Position numbers and translations under genes: made by a program. The notes beneath the pieces were generated by a model, which made no database searches, was not told the origin of the DNA, and saw nothing but the letters and a program-made list of their open reading frames with translations. Of a stretch of DNA of 53,807 nucleotides, positions 40,911-49,576 are shown in pieces (the first letter of the stretch is position 1; each line of letters begins with the position of its first letter). The stretch is from the NCBI RefSeq assembly GCF_028023555.1, contig NZ_JAQIOY010000011.1, positions 1 through 53,807 on the forward strand. The letters are read 5' to 3'. Source of the DNA: Thalassococcus_A lentus (GTDB taxonomy: Bacteria; Pseudomonadota; Alphaproteobacteria; Rhodobacterales; Rhodobacteraceae).

Positions 40911-41707
40911 GCGAAGATGCAAAAGCGGTCCGTCATTGGTGGCGCACGTCAATCATTGACATGGAGCCGGGTCGCATCGCCTTTCGCGGACATCCGATTC
41001 AGGATCTGATCGGCAACGTCAGTTTCGCCCAGATGATCTGGCTTATGACCCGTGGGGATTTGCCCAGTCCGGAACAGGCCGCGTTGTTGGAAAGCGCACT
41101 GGTGGCAGGGGTGGACCATGGGCCACAAGCGCCATCCATTGCCGCTGCGCGTATGGCAGCGACCTGTGGTGTGGGGTTGAACAACGTCATGGCGACTGGC
41201 GTGAACATGCTGGGGGACGTTCATGGCGGCGCGGGTGAACAATGCGCCGAACTCTACCTCGATATTGCCGCCCGCATGGACGATGGGGCTGACCTGCAAA
41301 CAGCCACGCGGGACGGCATAGCCCATTGGCGTGAAACATATGGCAAGATCGTTTCCGGCTTTGGTCATCGGTTCCATAAACCCGTCGACCCAAGGGCGCC
41401 CAGACTGATGGCACTTGTGCGCCAAGCCGCGAGTGACGGTGCTGTATCGGGCCGCTTTGCTGACATTGGCGAGGCTGTTCAGGCCGAAATAGGGTCGCAA
41501 CGGGGAACAGAAATCGCGATGAATATTGATGGTGCGACGGCCGTCATCTTCTGCGAACTCGGGTTCCCGCCACCTTTGTCGCGTGGTCTTTTCTGTCTCT
41601 CACGCTCTGTTGGGGTTCTGTCTCATGGGTGGGAACAGATGCAGCAAGGCGGCCGGAACAAAGGCCCAATGCCACCTGCTTATTTGCCGGAATTTGAACC
41701 GAGATAA
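40907..41707 (+). CDS. Citryl-CoA lyase-like, short citrate synthase family protein
   Basis: A 266-residue member of the citrate synthase fold family, shorter than citrate synthase (about 430) and the size of citryl-CoA lyase-like CclA-type proteins. Active-site elements visible are LGDVHGGAGEQC and SGFGHRFHKPVDPRAPRL (catalytic histidines) and a late D in NIDGATAVI. It would cleave or form a C-C bond between a 2-oxo acid and an acyl-CoA. It overlaps the DSD-HPPD stop by 4 bp, so it is made together with it. It may act on the CoA ester produced by the acylating dehydrogenase downstream. Confidence 0.82.
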   Translation: MSEDAKAVRHWWRTSIIDMEPGRIAFRGHPIQDLIGNVSFAQMIWLMTRGDLPSPEQAALLESALVAGVDHGPQAPSIAAARMAATCGVGLNNVMATGVNMLGDVHGGAGEQCAELYLDIAARMDDGADLQTATRDGIAHWRETYGKIVSGFGHRFHKPVDPRAPRLMALVRQAASDGAVSGRFADIGEAVQAEIGSQRGTEIAMNIDGATAVIFCELGFPPPLSRGLFCLSRSVGVLSHGWEQMQQGGRNKGPMPPAYLPEFEPR

Positions 41708-41711
41708 ACCA

Positions 41712-42890
41712 ATGAAGACCAATCCTTTTCGTGTCGGGCTGATCGGCACGGGCAAAATCAGCGACGTGTATCTGAAGAACTGCGCAGATTTCGAAGGCCT
41801 CGATATCATGTGCTGCGGCAGCCTCAATATGGAAGAAAGCAAGGCGAAGGCGGCGCAATTTGGAATTCCCAACGTTGCGACCCCGGATGCGATCATCGCG
41901 GACCCGAATATTGACGGTATTCTGAACCTAACAATTCCTGCGGCCCACGCTGGCGTCTCAATCGCTGCGCTTGAGTCTGGCAAGCACGTCTATTCAGAAA
42001 AACCATTTGTGACGGATCTGGCGGATGGTCAGAAAGTCCTTGATCTCGCGGCTGCGAGAAACCTTGCGGTGGGCAACGCGCCTGACACCTTTCTGGGGGG
42101 GCGTTGGCAAACACTTCGCAAATACATTGATGCCGGTGCAATTGGTGAGGTGACAGGTGTCAGCGCATTCGTGCCAACCCATGGGGTTGAACGGCACCAT
42201 CCAAACCCGGATTTCTACTATGCGAAAGGTGGCGGCCCTTTGCTGGACCTTGGCCCTTACTATCTGGCGGCCATGGTCTTTTGTCTTGGGCCGATTGCCC
42301 GGGTTGCGGGCCTGTCGCGCAAAACCTTCCCTGAACGCATGATCGAAAACGGGCCGCGCAACGGTCAAATGATGCCGGTGGAAGTTGATACCCACTGCCT
42401 GAGTCTTATCGAGTTCGAAAGTGGCGTCATCGGGCAGATGATGGTGAGCTTTGATGTCTGGGAAAGCGAAACACCCCGTGTCGAAATCTACGGGACTGAT
42501 GGCACTTTGTGCATCCCTGATCCGGATCCCGGTGATGGAGCAAACATCTTTCAAGGTCCGGTCTGGTTGCGCACTCGGGCAACCTCACGATGGACCATGC
42601 GCCCCCGTCCAGCAGCACCTGCCGACTGGGCTATAGCAGAGAATACGCACGGTTTGAATTTTGATGCCCGTGGAGTCGGTCTGGCCGAGATGGTGCAGGC
42701 CATTCGCGATGGTAGATCACCAAGGGCGAGCGGCGCATTGGGCCAACATTTGTGTGAGGTGATGCAGGGTATGCTGGATAGTCCGGGACTGGGTCAGTTC
42801 GTTAACATCCAAAGCACATGCGAACGGCCGCCGCTGCTGCCGGAAACAAAACAGACTGGTCTGAATGTCGATTTGGGAGTGAACACATGA
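41712..42890 (+). CDS. Gfo/Idh/MocA family oxidoreductase (2 of 3)
   Basis: A 392-residue dehydrogenase with GLIGTGKISDVYLKNCA (Rossmann motif) and SEKPFVTDLADGQKV (EKP). The GGGPLLDLGPYYLAAMVF segment holds the conserved D and Y of the substrate domain (in place of the usual H). The start at 41712 lies 4 bp after the lyase-like gene, and the stop overlaps the next gene by 4 bp. It shares only the family fold with the other two copies, so a different step or substrate is likely. Confidence 0.88.
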   Translation: MKTNPFRVGLIGTGKISDVYLKNCADFEGLDIMCCGSLNMEESKAKAAQFGIPNVATPDAIIADPNIDGILNLTIPAAHAGVSIAALESGKHVYSEKPFVTDLADGQKVLDLAAARNLAVGNAPDTFLGGRWQTLRKYIDAGAIGEVTGVSAFVPTHGVERHHPNPDFYYAKGGGPLLDLGPYYLAAMVFCLGPIARVAGLSRKTFPERMIENGPRNGQMMPVEVDTHCLSLIEFESGVIGQMMVSFDVWESETPRVEIYGTDGTLCIPDPDPGDGANIFQGPVWLRTRATSRWTMRPRPAAPADWAIAENTHGLNFDARGVGLAEMVQAIRDGRSPRASGALGQHLCEVMQGMLDSPGLGQFVNIQSTCERPPLLPETKQTGLNVDLGVNT

Positions 42891-43546
42891 CCGTGGAAAA
42901 CCTGACAATTGGCGATCCTTTCTTTGCACTGCGCGTTCTGCAAGACGAAGATCGCTATGACATTCACGACAAGACGATTGTTTTGAATTTGTCAGATGCG
43001 CCGATCACCGTACGCGAGCAGACTGTCGGGCCGCTTGAGTCCGTGGTCCTGTATCAAACAGCGATCGAGAATGTGAAACATGCGATCGTGATCGAAGGCT
43101 TGTCGCGTCACAGTGACGATGAGTTGTTGATGGCGGCGATCAGGAAAACCTGGCCATCGGCGTTTGAAGTGCGCGGCGAGGAACGCCTGCGCGGTGTTGA
43201 ACACTACATGTCGCCCAAGGTCTGGCTCGGACAATTCGGCTTCACGCTTTATCACTCGGCTTCTGTGCCGTTGAATGTCGGTTTGCACAAAGAGCACGCG
43301 TTTTGCCCGGTTCCGGGGTTTCGTGAAGTGCACACCCAGATCGTCGGTTTCGGCAAAATGCAGCAATGCCGCGAGAAGGATATCGGGACACTCTATCTCG
43401 AAGAACCTATGGCACCCGGCACGACGCATAAGCCCATGTATGATGCTGAGGGCAACTATCCTTGGCACCAGTTTGAAACCATCACGCCTTCTGTTTTCAT
43501 GGCCGTCGAAATGTTGCCTGACGGCGCGACACCTCCGGAGCTCTGA
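42887..43546 (+). CDS. Possible cupin-like protein of unknown function
   Basis: A 219-residue protein that I do not recognise. The middle and end look like a cupin barrel: HKEHAF, then REVHTQIVGFGKMQ, GTLYLEEPMAPGTTHKP and WHQFETITPSVFMAVEM, with histidines and a glutamate spaced as in metal-binding sugar-acid isomerases. It lacks a signal peptide. It is coupled by 4 bp overlap to the second Gfo/Idh gene and lies 3 bp before the third, so it is a core member of the operon. Isomerase or lyase action on a sugar-like acid is a guess. Confidence 0.65.
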   Translation: MTVENLTIGDPFFALRVLQDEDRYDIHDKTIVLNLSDAPITVREQTVGPLESVVLYQTAIENVKHAIVIEGLSRHSDDELLMAAIRKTWPSAFEVRGEERLRGVEHYMSPKVWLGQFGFTLYHSASVPLNVGLHKEHAFCPVPGFREVHTQIVGFGKMQQCREKDIGTLYLEEPMAPGTTHKPMYDAEGNYPWHQFETITPSVFMAVEMLPDGATPPEL

Positions 43547-43549
43547 TCT

Positions 43550-44734
43550 ATGTCTATTCTGCCTGAAAAGATCGATTTTGATGGACCGTTCCCGCGTCTG
43601 TCCAGACGGCTTCGGTTGGGTGTTGTCGGAGGTGGCCGCATTTCCGGAATGCAAGCAACGGCCGCCCGGCTAACAGACATGTGGGAAATCACCGCCGGGG
43701 CTTTTTCGTCTGATCCAGACCGGGCCAAGAAAGCCGCTGCCGATTGGTATTTGCCGCAAGACCGCTGCTATGCATCGTTTCAGGAAATGGCGCAGGCAGA
43801 GGCAAAGCGCCCAGACGGTGTGGATGCCGTGATGATCACCACACCCAACCATGTCCATTTTTCGTCTGCGAAAGCCTTCCTTGAGGCCGGTATAGACGTG
43901 CTCTGTGACAAGCCGCTGACAAATGAGATCGATGAAGCTCAGACACTTGTTGAGCTTGCCCGGGAAACCGGCAGTGTTTTTGGCGTTTCCTACGTGATGT
44001 CCTGCTTTCCGATGATCCGGCAGGCGCGTCAGATCGTTGAAGACGGCGGCATCGGAGCAATCAATCAGATTCATGTGGAGTTCATGCAGGATTGGATGAC
44101 GCCTGACAACGTCGCCGATGCGCCCCATGTTCAGTGGCGGTTGGATCCCGCCAAATCCGGGCGCACGTCCTGTGTTGGGGATATCGGTACACACGCGGCC
44201 CATCTGGCCAGTTTCGTAAGCCATCTGCCACTGTCTGAGTTGCGGGCAGAGTTTCATGTGTGCGGTGCGCCAAAACCCTTGGAGGATACCTTTTTCGCTT
44301 GGACACGCTTTGACAATTCTGTGCCCGGAACGCTGATGGCGACCCGTCTTGCACCGGGAAACAGGGGTGGTCTGCGGCTGCGGATTTTCGGGTCAGAAGG
44401 TGGTTTGGAGTGGGATCTGGAAAAGTGCGATCAGCTTAAATTCAACCGCTTTGGCCAACCGGATCAAATACTGTCGCGGGGCCACGGGCATGGTGTGACT
44501 GGCCGTGTGGAACGGCTGGTCAGAACGGCGCGCGGCTTTCCCGAAGGCATTATTGAAGCCTGGGGCAACCTCTATACCGAGTTTGCCATGGCCGTTGCGG
44601 CGCGCAAGGACGGGCGATCCGTTCCTTTGACATGGTTGGACATGCCCCGCGTGGAGCAGGGCGCAGACGGTGTCAGGTTCATCGACGCCACGGTTCGGTC
44701 GCACGAGTCCGGGGGCGACTGGGTTTCCGTATGA
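43550..44734 (+). CDS. Gfo/Idh/MocA family oxidoreductase (3 of 3)
   Basis: A 394-residue dehydrogenase with an N-terminal extension before the Rossmann motif VVGGGRISGMQ; the usual EKP is DKP (LCDKPLTNEIDEAQTL). The GDIGTHAAHLASFVSHL segment carries the conserved D and H of the active site. It resembles the longer MocA-like enzymes that act on myo-inositol-type rings or their derivatives. It ends 14 bp before the 35-bp palindrome that begins the next transcription block. Confidence 0.87.
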   Translation: MSILPEKIDFDGPFPRLSRRLRLGVVGGGRISGMQATAARLTDMWEITAGAFSSDPDRAKKAAADWYLPQDRCYASFQEMAQAEAKRPDGVDAVMITTPNHVHFSSAKAFLEAGIDVLCDKPLTNEIDEAQTLVELARETGSVFGVSYVMSCFPMIRQARQIVEDGGIGAINQIHVEFMQDWMTPDNVADAPHVQWRLDPAKSGRTSCVGDIGTHAAHLASFVSHLPLSELRAEFHVCGAPKPLEDTFFAWTRFDNSVPGTLMATRLAPGNRGGLRLRIFGSEGGLEWDLEKCDQLKFNRFGQPDQILSRGHGHGVTGRVERLVRTARGFPEGIIEAWGNLYTEFAMAVAARKDGRSVPLTWLDMPRVEQGADGVRFIDATVRSHESGGDWVSV

Positions 44735-44748
44735 AGGCAACGAAAATG

Positions 44749-44783
44749 ATGATTTACAAAATATCTGATATTTTGTAAATCAT
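44749..44783. promoter_or_regulatory. Perfect 35-bp palindrome (17-1-17), operator candidate
   Basis: ATGATTTACAAAATATC and its exact complement flank T44766. It lies in the 89-bp gap before the isomerase gene. Related sites occur before the first Gfo/Idh gene (34871) and before dctP (36056). A dimeric repressor site is the simplest reading; a hairpin is possible but there is no T-run. Confidence 0.65.
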
Positions 44784-44823
44784 AGGGCATACCGCACAAT
44801 TGCCGAGTCGGAGGGTGCGTCCT

Positions 44824-45699
44824 ATGCCTGTTTCAAATCCAATGAACGAAGAGCCGCTCTTTTCGCTGGCTCATCTGACGCTGATCAATTGCACGCCTGC
44901 CGAGCTCGTCTATGTGGCGGCGCGGGCCGGGTATGATGCGGTCAGTCCGCGTTTCATTCCGATGAACGTACCAGGTGAGTTTGCGCATTCCCCTTTGGAT
45001 CCCGCGCAAGTGCAGGCCACCAAGACAGCGTTGGCGACAACCGGTTTGGACGTGCTGGACATCGAACTGGCACGGATCACCGAAGACTGCGATCCACGCG
45101 ATTTTGAGCCTGCGCTGGAGCTGGGCGGGGAGCTGGGCGCGCGGCACATGATCATGTCTGCTTGGACGCCGCGCCGCGACGACCGCAACTTTATCCTCGA
45201 TACCTACGCGGAAACCTGTGACTTGGCTGCGCCCTACGGTTTGACGGTCGATTTGGAATTTCCATCTTTTTCCCGGCTGCGCACACTGGACGAAGTGCTT
45301 GATATCGTGCGCGCCGCTGACCGCCCCAACGGCGGTATTCTGGTTGATACCCTCTATTTGCATCTCAGCCGGGTTGATCTGGGTGAACTGCTGCATGTGC
45401 CGCAGGAATGGCTGCACTTCTTGCATATTTCGGATTGCCTGCCGGGTATCGCGGATACGCGCGAAGGCATGATCCAACTGGCCAGAGATGCCCGTCTTTA
45501 TCCCGGCGAGGGCTGGATCGATTTTCAGGGAATAATCGAACGCTGCCCCCCGATGAACTATTCGATCGAGCTTCCGAACCAGAGCCGTGTCGCAGAACTC
45601 GGTTACGAGGAACATGCCAGACGATGCCTCGATCACGCCAGGCAGACCTTTGGATCAGCCAGATCCAAACGACGCACGCCCCTGGCGAACGCAGCTTGA
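44824..45699 (+). CDS. Sugar phosphate isomerase/epimerase-family TIM barrel
   Basis: A 291-residue xylose-isomerase-like TIM barrel. Metal ligands expected in this family are in place: E in LEFPSF, D and H in GGILVDTLYLHLS, H in LHFLHISD and E in YSIELPNQ. It could isomerise a keto-sugar acid or dehydrate a cyclic polyol (IolE/IolI-like). The start at 44824 is after GGAGGGTG. It opens the third sub-operon behind the 35-bp palindrome, 25 bp before the acylating dehydrogenase. Confidence 0.85.
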   Translation: MPVSNPMNEEPLFSLAHLTLINCTPAELVYVAARAGYDAVSPRFIPMNVPGEFAHSPLDPAQVQATKTALATTGLDVLDIELARITEDCDPRDFEPALELGGELGARHMIMSAWTPRRDDRNFILDTYAETCDLAAPYGLTVDLEFPSFSRLRTLDEVLDIVRAADRPNGGILVDTLYLHLSRVDLGELLHVPQEWLHFLHISDCLPGIADTREGMIQLARDARLYPGEGWIDFQGIIERCPPMNYSIELPNQSRVAELGYEEHARRCLDHARQTFGSARSKRRTPLANAA

Positions 45700-45724
45700 A
45701 AATACACAAAGAAGGACGCCTGAC

Positions 45725-47134
45725 ATGGCAAGAGAACTGACCGAAGACGAACGGGCATTGGCCGAGGATATGGTCGCACGCGCCCGCGTTGCGCAAAAAC
45801 AGATCGAAGACTGGAGCCAGGCGCAACTGGATCGCCTCAGTCAGGCCATTGCCTGGCACGCTGGCAACGAAAAGACGTTTACCCGTCTGGCACAGCAGGG
45901 CGTTGATGAATCCGGCATTGGCGACCGCGCGGGACGCCCGGCAAAACGTTTCAAGATCCACATGGTTCTGCGCGATGTGCTGCGTACCCCATCCACCGGC
46001 ATTGTCGAAGTCGACGAAGCGCGGGGTCTGGTCAAATACGCCAAGCCTGCGGGTGTGATTGCCTCGCTCATCCCAATGACCAACCCGGCGATGACCCCAC
46101 CTGTAACCGGGGTTTCGTCTGCCAATGCGCGCAACGCGGTTATCTTTTCTCCGCATCCGCGCACAGCTCAGACAACTTGGGAAATGACCGAAGTTATGCG
46201 CAACGCCTGTCGCGTTGCAGGCGCGCCAGAGGATCTGTTCCAGGCCATCCGTCAGCCGTCGATCCCGCTGACTCAGTATCTGATGCAAATCTGCGATCTG
46301 ACATTGGCGACGGGTGGCAAACCCATGGTTCAGGCAGCCTACTCCAGCGGCAAGCCTGCTTATGGTGTTGGCGCGGGCAATTCTTCCATTGTGATTGATG
46401 AAACGGCAGATATCGACATTGCCGCGCAGAATACCCGGATATCGAAAACCTCTGACTTTGGGTCGGGCTGTTCCGCTGATGGCAACATCATCATTCAGCG
46501 CTCGATCTACGATCAGATGGTGGCCGCATTGGAGGCAGAAGGCGGGTATTTGTGCTCGGCCGAGGAAAAGGCCCTGCTGGAAAAGGCCATGTGGGACGAA
46601 AAGGGCAATCGCACCTTCCCGACGATTGCATGTCGCCCCCAGCAAACAGCGGACGTCGCCGGTTTTTCAATCCCGGAAGACCGCAAGTTTCTGATGGTCG
46701 AAAATCAGGGGCAGATTGGCCCAGAGCACAAGTTCAGCAAAGAAAAACTGACAACGCTGATGGCGCTCTACCACTTTGAGACCTTTGACGATGCTCTGGA
46801 GACGGTCAGCCAGATCTATGCGGTCGGTGGCACTGGACATTCCTGTGGCATCTACAGCCACAATGACGAAAACATCGACCGCCTTGCGCGCCTTGCGCCC
46901 GTTAGCCGGATGATGGTGCGTCAACCGCAGTCAAAGGCCAATGCAGGCGCCTGGACCAACGGGATGCCCATGACCTCGAGTCTCGGTTGCGGGATCTGGG
47001 GTGGGAACATCACCAACGAAAACGTCACCATGAAGCACATGATGAACTACACGTGGGTCAGCCGCCCCATCGCCGAAGACCGCCCTTCTGAAGAAGAGCT
47101 GTTTGGTGAGTTCTTTGGTCAGGAGGTAGCATAA
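45725..47134 (+). CDS. CoA-acylating aldehyde dehydrogenase, SauS-like
   Basis: A 469-residue NAD(P)-dependent acylating dehydrogenase. The catalytic cysteine is C249 in DFGSGCSADGN, and PHPRT and GTGHSCGIYS follow the family. The C-terminus (MNYTWVSRPIAEDRPSEEEL) closely recalls sulfoacetaldehyde dehydrogenase SauS and related enzymes that turn an aldehyde into an acyl-CoA. No sulfonate-specific gene (Xsc, sulfite exporter) is present, so sulfoacetaldehyde is only one option. It overlaps the ThDP enzyme gene by 1 bp; that enzyme could make its aldehyde. Confidence 0.85.
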   Translation: MARELTEDERALAEDMVARARVAQKQIEDWSQAQLDRLSQAIAWHAGNEKTFTRLAQQGVDESGIGDRAGRPAKRFKIHMVLRDVLRTPSTGIVEVDEARGLVKYAKPAGVIASLIPMTNPAMTPPVTGVSSANARNAVIFSPHPRTAQTTWEMTEVMRNACRVAGAPEDLFQAIRQPSIPLTQYLMQICDLTLATGGKPMVQAAYSSGKPAYGVGAGNSSIVIDETADIDIAAQNTRISKTSDFGSGCSADGNIIIQRSIYDQMVAALEAEGGYLCSAEEKALLEKAMWDEKGNRTFPTIACRPQQTADVAGFSIPEDRKFLMVENQGQIGPEHKFSKEKLTTLMALYHFETFDDALETVSQIYAVGGTGHSCGIYSHNDENIDRLARLAPVSRMMVRQPQSKANAGAWTNGMPMTSSLGCGIWGGNITNENVTMKHMMNYTWVSRPIAEDRPSEEELFGEFFGQEVA

Positions 47135-48927
47135 TGGACGGCAGCAAACTGACCGGAAAAACAGTCGCCGAGCACATCGTCGACTTTCTCGAACGGCGCT
47201 CGGTCACGCATGTCTTCGGGCTATGTGGTCATACGAATATTTCGGTGCTTGCAGCCTTGGCGGAGAGCCCGATTGATTTCGTAACTGTTCGCCACGAACA
47301 AATTGCCAGCCACGCCGCAGACGCCTATGCGCGTGTACAGGGCAGGGCTTCGGTTGTTCTGTCCCACCTCTCCCCGGGTCTGACAAACTGCGCAACAGGT
47401 GTTGCCAACGCGGCGCTTGATTGCATCCCGATGGTGGTTATCGCAGGCGATATTCCAACGCATTATTATGGCAAGCATCCGCACCAAGAGGTGAACCTGC
47501 ATGCCGATGCAGCCCAGTGGGAAATCTACCGCCCCTTTGTCAAACGCGCTTGGCGGGTGGATCGTGCCGACCTGATGGCGGAAATCCTCGAGAAGGCTTT
47601 TCATCTTGCCGAGAGCGGTCAGCCCGGCCCGGTTCTGGTGAATGTTCCGATGGATATCTTCAGCGAGGTCATCCCGGCAGACACATTCGACCGCGTGGCC
47701 CGCAACACGGCTGCGCTTCGCAAGCCCTCTATCGATGATGACACGGCACGGGAAATTGTCGCTGCGCTGGCCAAAGCGGAAAAACCGGTTGCCTACGTAG
47801 GCGGCGGCATTCTGCTGAGCAAAGCCAGCGAAGAATTGCGTGCTTTCGTAGAGCACATGGGGCTGCCAGTCGCGCATTCATTGATGGGCAAGGGCGCCTT
47901 GCGCGACGATCATCCGCTGGTGATGGGTATGACCGGGTTCTGGGGTACCGAACTCGTCAATCAAAGCTGCCTGAACGCGGATTACGTTTTCGCGGTCGGG
48001 ACACGGTTCAAAGAAGCCGATTGTTCCAGCTGGTACCCGGGTTACACCTTCAATATCGGCGCTGAAGGCAACGACACCAAGGTCATCCACATCGATATTG
48101 AGCCGCAGGAAATTGGTCGGAACTATCCGACAGAAATCGGCGTTGTTGCCGATGCAAAGGCAGCGCTGCGGGTTCTGACGCGCGTTGCCAAGGAAATGTA
48201 TCCCGAAGGCTTTGACCGCAGCGAGAAAAAAGCCGAAATCGCCGCGTTCCGGACAGCGTTCAAAGCATCGAATGTCGAGATGCAAACCTCGAGCGCCTTT
48301 CCAATGATGCCAGAACGCATTCTGGCAGACGCCCGCGCAGCCTTGCCAGATGATGCGATCATCACGACGGACGTGGGTTGGAACAAGAATGGCGTTGGTC
48401 AGCAATTCGATATTCTGACGCCGGGATCGATCCTGACACCGGGTGGTTTCGCGACCATGGGTTTCGGTCCTCCCGGAGCCTTGGGCGCAAAGCTTGCCGC
48501 GCCGGACCGCGTCGTGATCAGCTTGGTCGGCGATGGTGGCTTTGGCCAAAATCCTTCGATGCTGGCCACCGCGGTCGAACTGAACCTCGGCATTATTTGG
48601 CTGGTGATGAACAACAATGCGTTCGGGACAATCGCAGGGCTGCAAAAAGCGCACTACGGCCTGACATACGGGACAACATTCCCCGGCACACCTGACGCGC
48701 CCACCAACGGCCCCGGATACGCGGAAATTGCACGAGCCTATGGAGCAGAAGGCATCCGGATCAGTGCTGCAGACGAATTGTTGCCAGCCTTGCAGGCCGC
48801 AATTGCCAGTGGCAAGCCAACCGTTCTCGATGTTCCGATGATCAACAACCCAACGCCGACCACGGGGCATTGGAACATTCTGGACATCTACTCGCCGGAC
48901 AAAGACGTCAGCCACGTTGCGACATAA
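47134..48927 (+). CDS. Thiamine-diphosphate-dependent enzyme (acetolactate synthase/decarboxylase family)
   Basis: A 597-residue ThDP enzyme with all three domains. The catalytic glutamate is in TVRHEQIASHAADAYAR, and the ThDP-magnesium motif runs from GDGGFGQNP to LVMNNNAF. It resembles the large subunit of acetolactate synthase and the trihydroxycyclohexanedione hydrolase IolD more than classical pyruvate decarboxylase. Coupling to the acylating dehydrogenase suggests a 2-oxo acid decarboxylase that feeds an aldehyde to it. A ring-opening hydrolase of the IolD type would also suit the three Gfo/Idh dehydrogenases. AGGAGG precedes the start. Confidence 0.85.
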   Translation: MDGSKLTGKTVAEHIVDFLERRSVTHVFGLCGHTNISVLAALAESPIDFVTVRHEQIASHAADAYARVQGRASVVLSHLSPGLTNCATGVANAALDCIPMVVIAGDIPTHYYGKHPHQEVNLHADAAQWEIYRPFVKRAWRVDRADLMAEILEKAFHLAESGQPGPVLVNVPMDIFSEVIPADTFDRVARNTAALRKPSIDDDTAREIVAALAKAEKPVAYVGGGILLSKASEELRAFVEHMGLPVAHSLMGKGALRDDHPLVMGMTGFWGTELVNQSCLNADYVFAVGTRFKEADCSSWYPGYTFNIGAEGNDTKVIHIDIEPQEIGRNYPTEIGVVADAKAALRVLTRVAKEMYPEGFDRSEKKAEIAAFRTAFKASNVEMQTSSAFPMMPERILADARAALPDDAIITTDVGWNKNGVGQQFDILTPGSILTPGGFATMGFGPPGALGAKLAAPDRVVISLVGDGGFGQNPSMLATAVELNLGIIWLVMNNNAFGTIAGLQKAHYGLTYGTTFPGTPDAPTNGPGYAEIARAYGAEGIRISAADELLPALQAAIASGKPTVLDVPMINNPTPTTGHWNILDIYSPDKDVSHVAT

Positions 48928-48936
48928 CACCAGATC

Positions 48937-48969
48937 AAAGCCAGGCGTCCTCATGCGCCTGGCTTTTTT
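48937..48969 (+). terminator. Rho-independent terminator after the ThDP gene
   Basis: An 11-bp perfect stem (AAAGCCAGGCG with CGCCTGGCTTT), 8-nt loop and a T6 run. It closes the isomerase-dehydrogenase-ThDP operon; the UspA gene starts 13 bp later and may get read-through or its own promoter. Confidence 0.85.
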
Positions 48970-48981
48970 GAGGATAGCCCC

Positions 48982-49389
48982 ATGTTCAAATCCATATTGA
49001 TCCCGATAGCGCTGGATCACGAAATAGACGTCAAAGCGACGATTGATACCGCCCGCAAGCTTCTGGCACCGGGTGGCACGATGACCTTGGTCGCCGTCTT
49101 TGAAGACGTGCCTGCCTATGTCGCTGAATACGCGGCTGTAAAACCAGCCGAGCATATTCGTGAGACCCTTAAAAACCGCCTGAAAGACATTGCCAAAGGG
49201 CAGGACGGGCTTGCGGTTTCGGTGCTCACAGGAAAACCCGGCGTTGCCATCCCTGATTTGGCGGCCGAGACAAGCGCGGATCTGATTGTGATCAATTCGC
49301 ACAAGCCCGGCGTCGAAGACTATTTTCTTGGGTCCACCACATCTCGCGTGGTTCGGCGGGCACCCTGCGCTGTACTGGTCCTGCGATAG
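48982..49389 (+). CDS. Universal stress protein, UspA family
   Basis: A 135-residue UspA-fold protein. The ATP-binding signature is present near the end (INSHKPGVEDYFLGSTTSRV, then APCAVLVL), so it probably binds ATP. The N-terminus (FKSILIPIALDH) is typical. It follows the terminator closely and ends the catabolic island. UspA genes are frequent next to TRAP transporters, some of which they regulate by binding; that is a possible role here. Confidence 0.9.
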   Translation: MFKSILIPIALDHEIDVKATIDTARKLLAPGGTMTLVAVFEDVPAYVAEYAAVKPAEHIRETLKNRLKDIAKGQDGLAVSVLTGKPGVAIPDLAAETSADLIVINSHKPGVEDYFLGSTTSRVVRRAPCAVLVLR

Positions 49390-49438
49390 CCGCTAGGCTC
49401 TGTACATGAATACATGATTTCCGCAGGAGGGCAGGGAC

Positions 49439-49576
49439 ATGTCAGAGCACCCACCACTGGCTGATGCAACGAATGCGCTGAATATTCAGTGGTATCGGTC
49501 CAAGATGCCGCCTGCACGGTTCCGAGCTCTGTCCAAACGCAGTGACCGACAAGGCTGGCTGCAAGCTGGCGGTCAT
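49439..49576 (+). pseudogene. N-terminal fragment resembling a fatty-acid desaturase
   Basis: About 46 codons (MSEHPPLADATNALNIQWYR, then MPPARFRALSKRSDRQGWLQ) resemble the start of alphaproteobacterial desaturase/hydroxylase genes, where a W-Y-R and a RSD-GW-QAGGH stretch occur. An AGGAGG lies before the ATG. The similarity stops at LQAGGH, where the frame runs into recombinase sequence. The desaturase identity is from memory of the motif and is tentative. Confidence 0.4.

Noticed and set aside
47134..48927. Sulfoacetaldehyde acetyltransferase (Xsc) identity for the ThDP enzyme
   Set aside because: The N-terminal motif (GLCGHTNIS) and context do not match Xsc as I know it, and no phosphotransacetylase or sulfite exporter is nearby.
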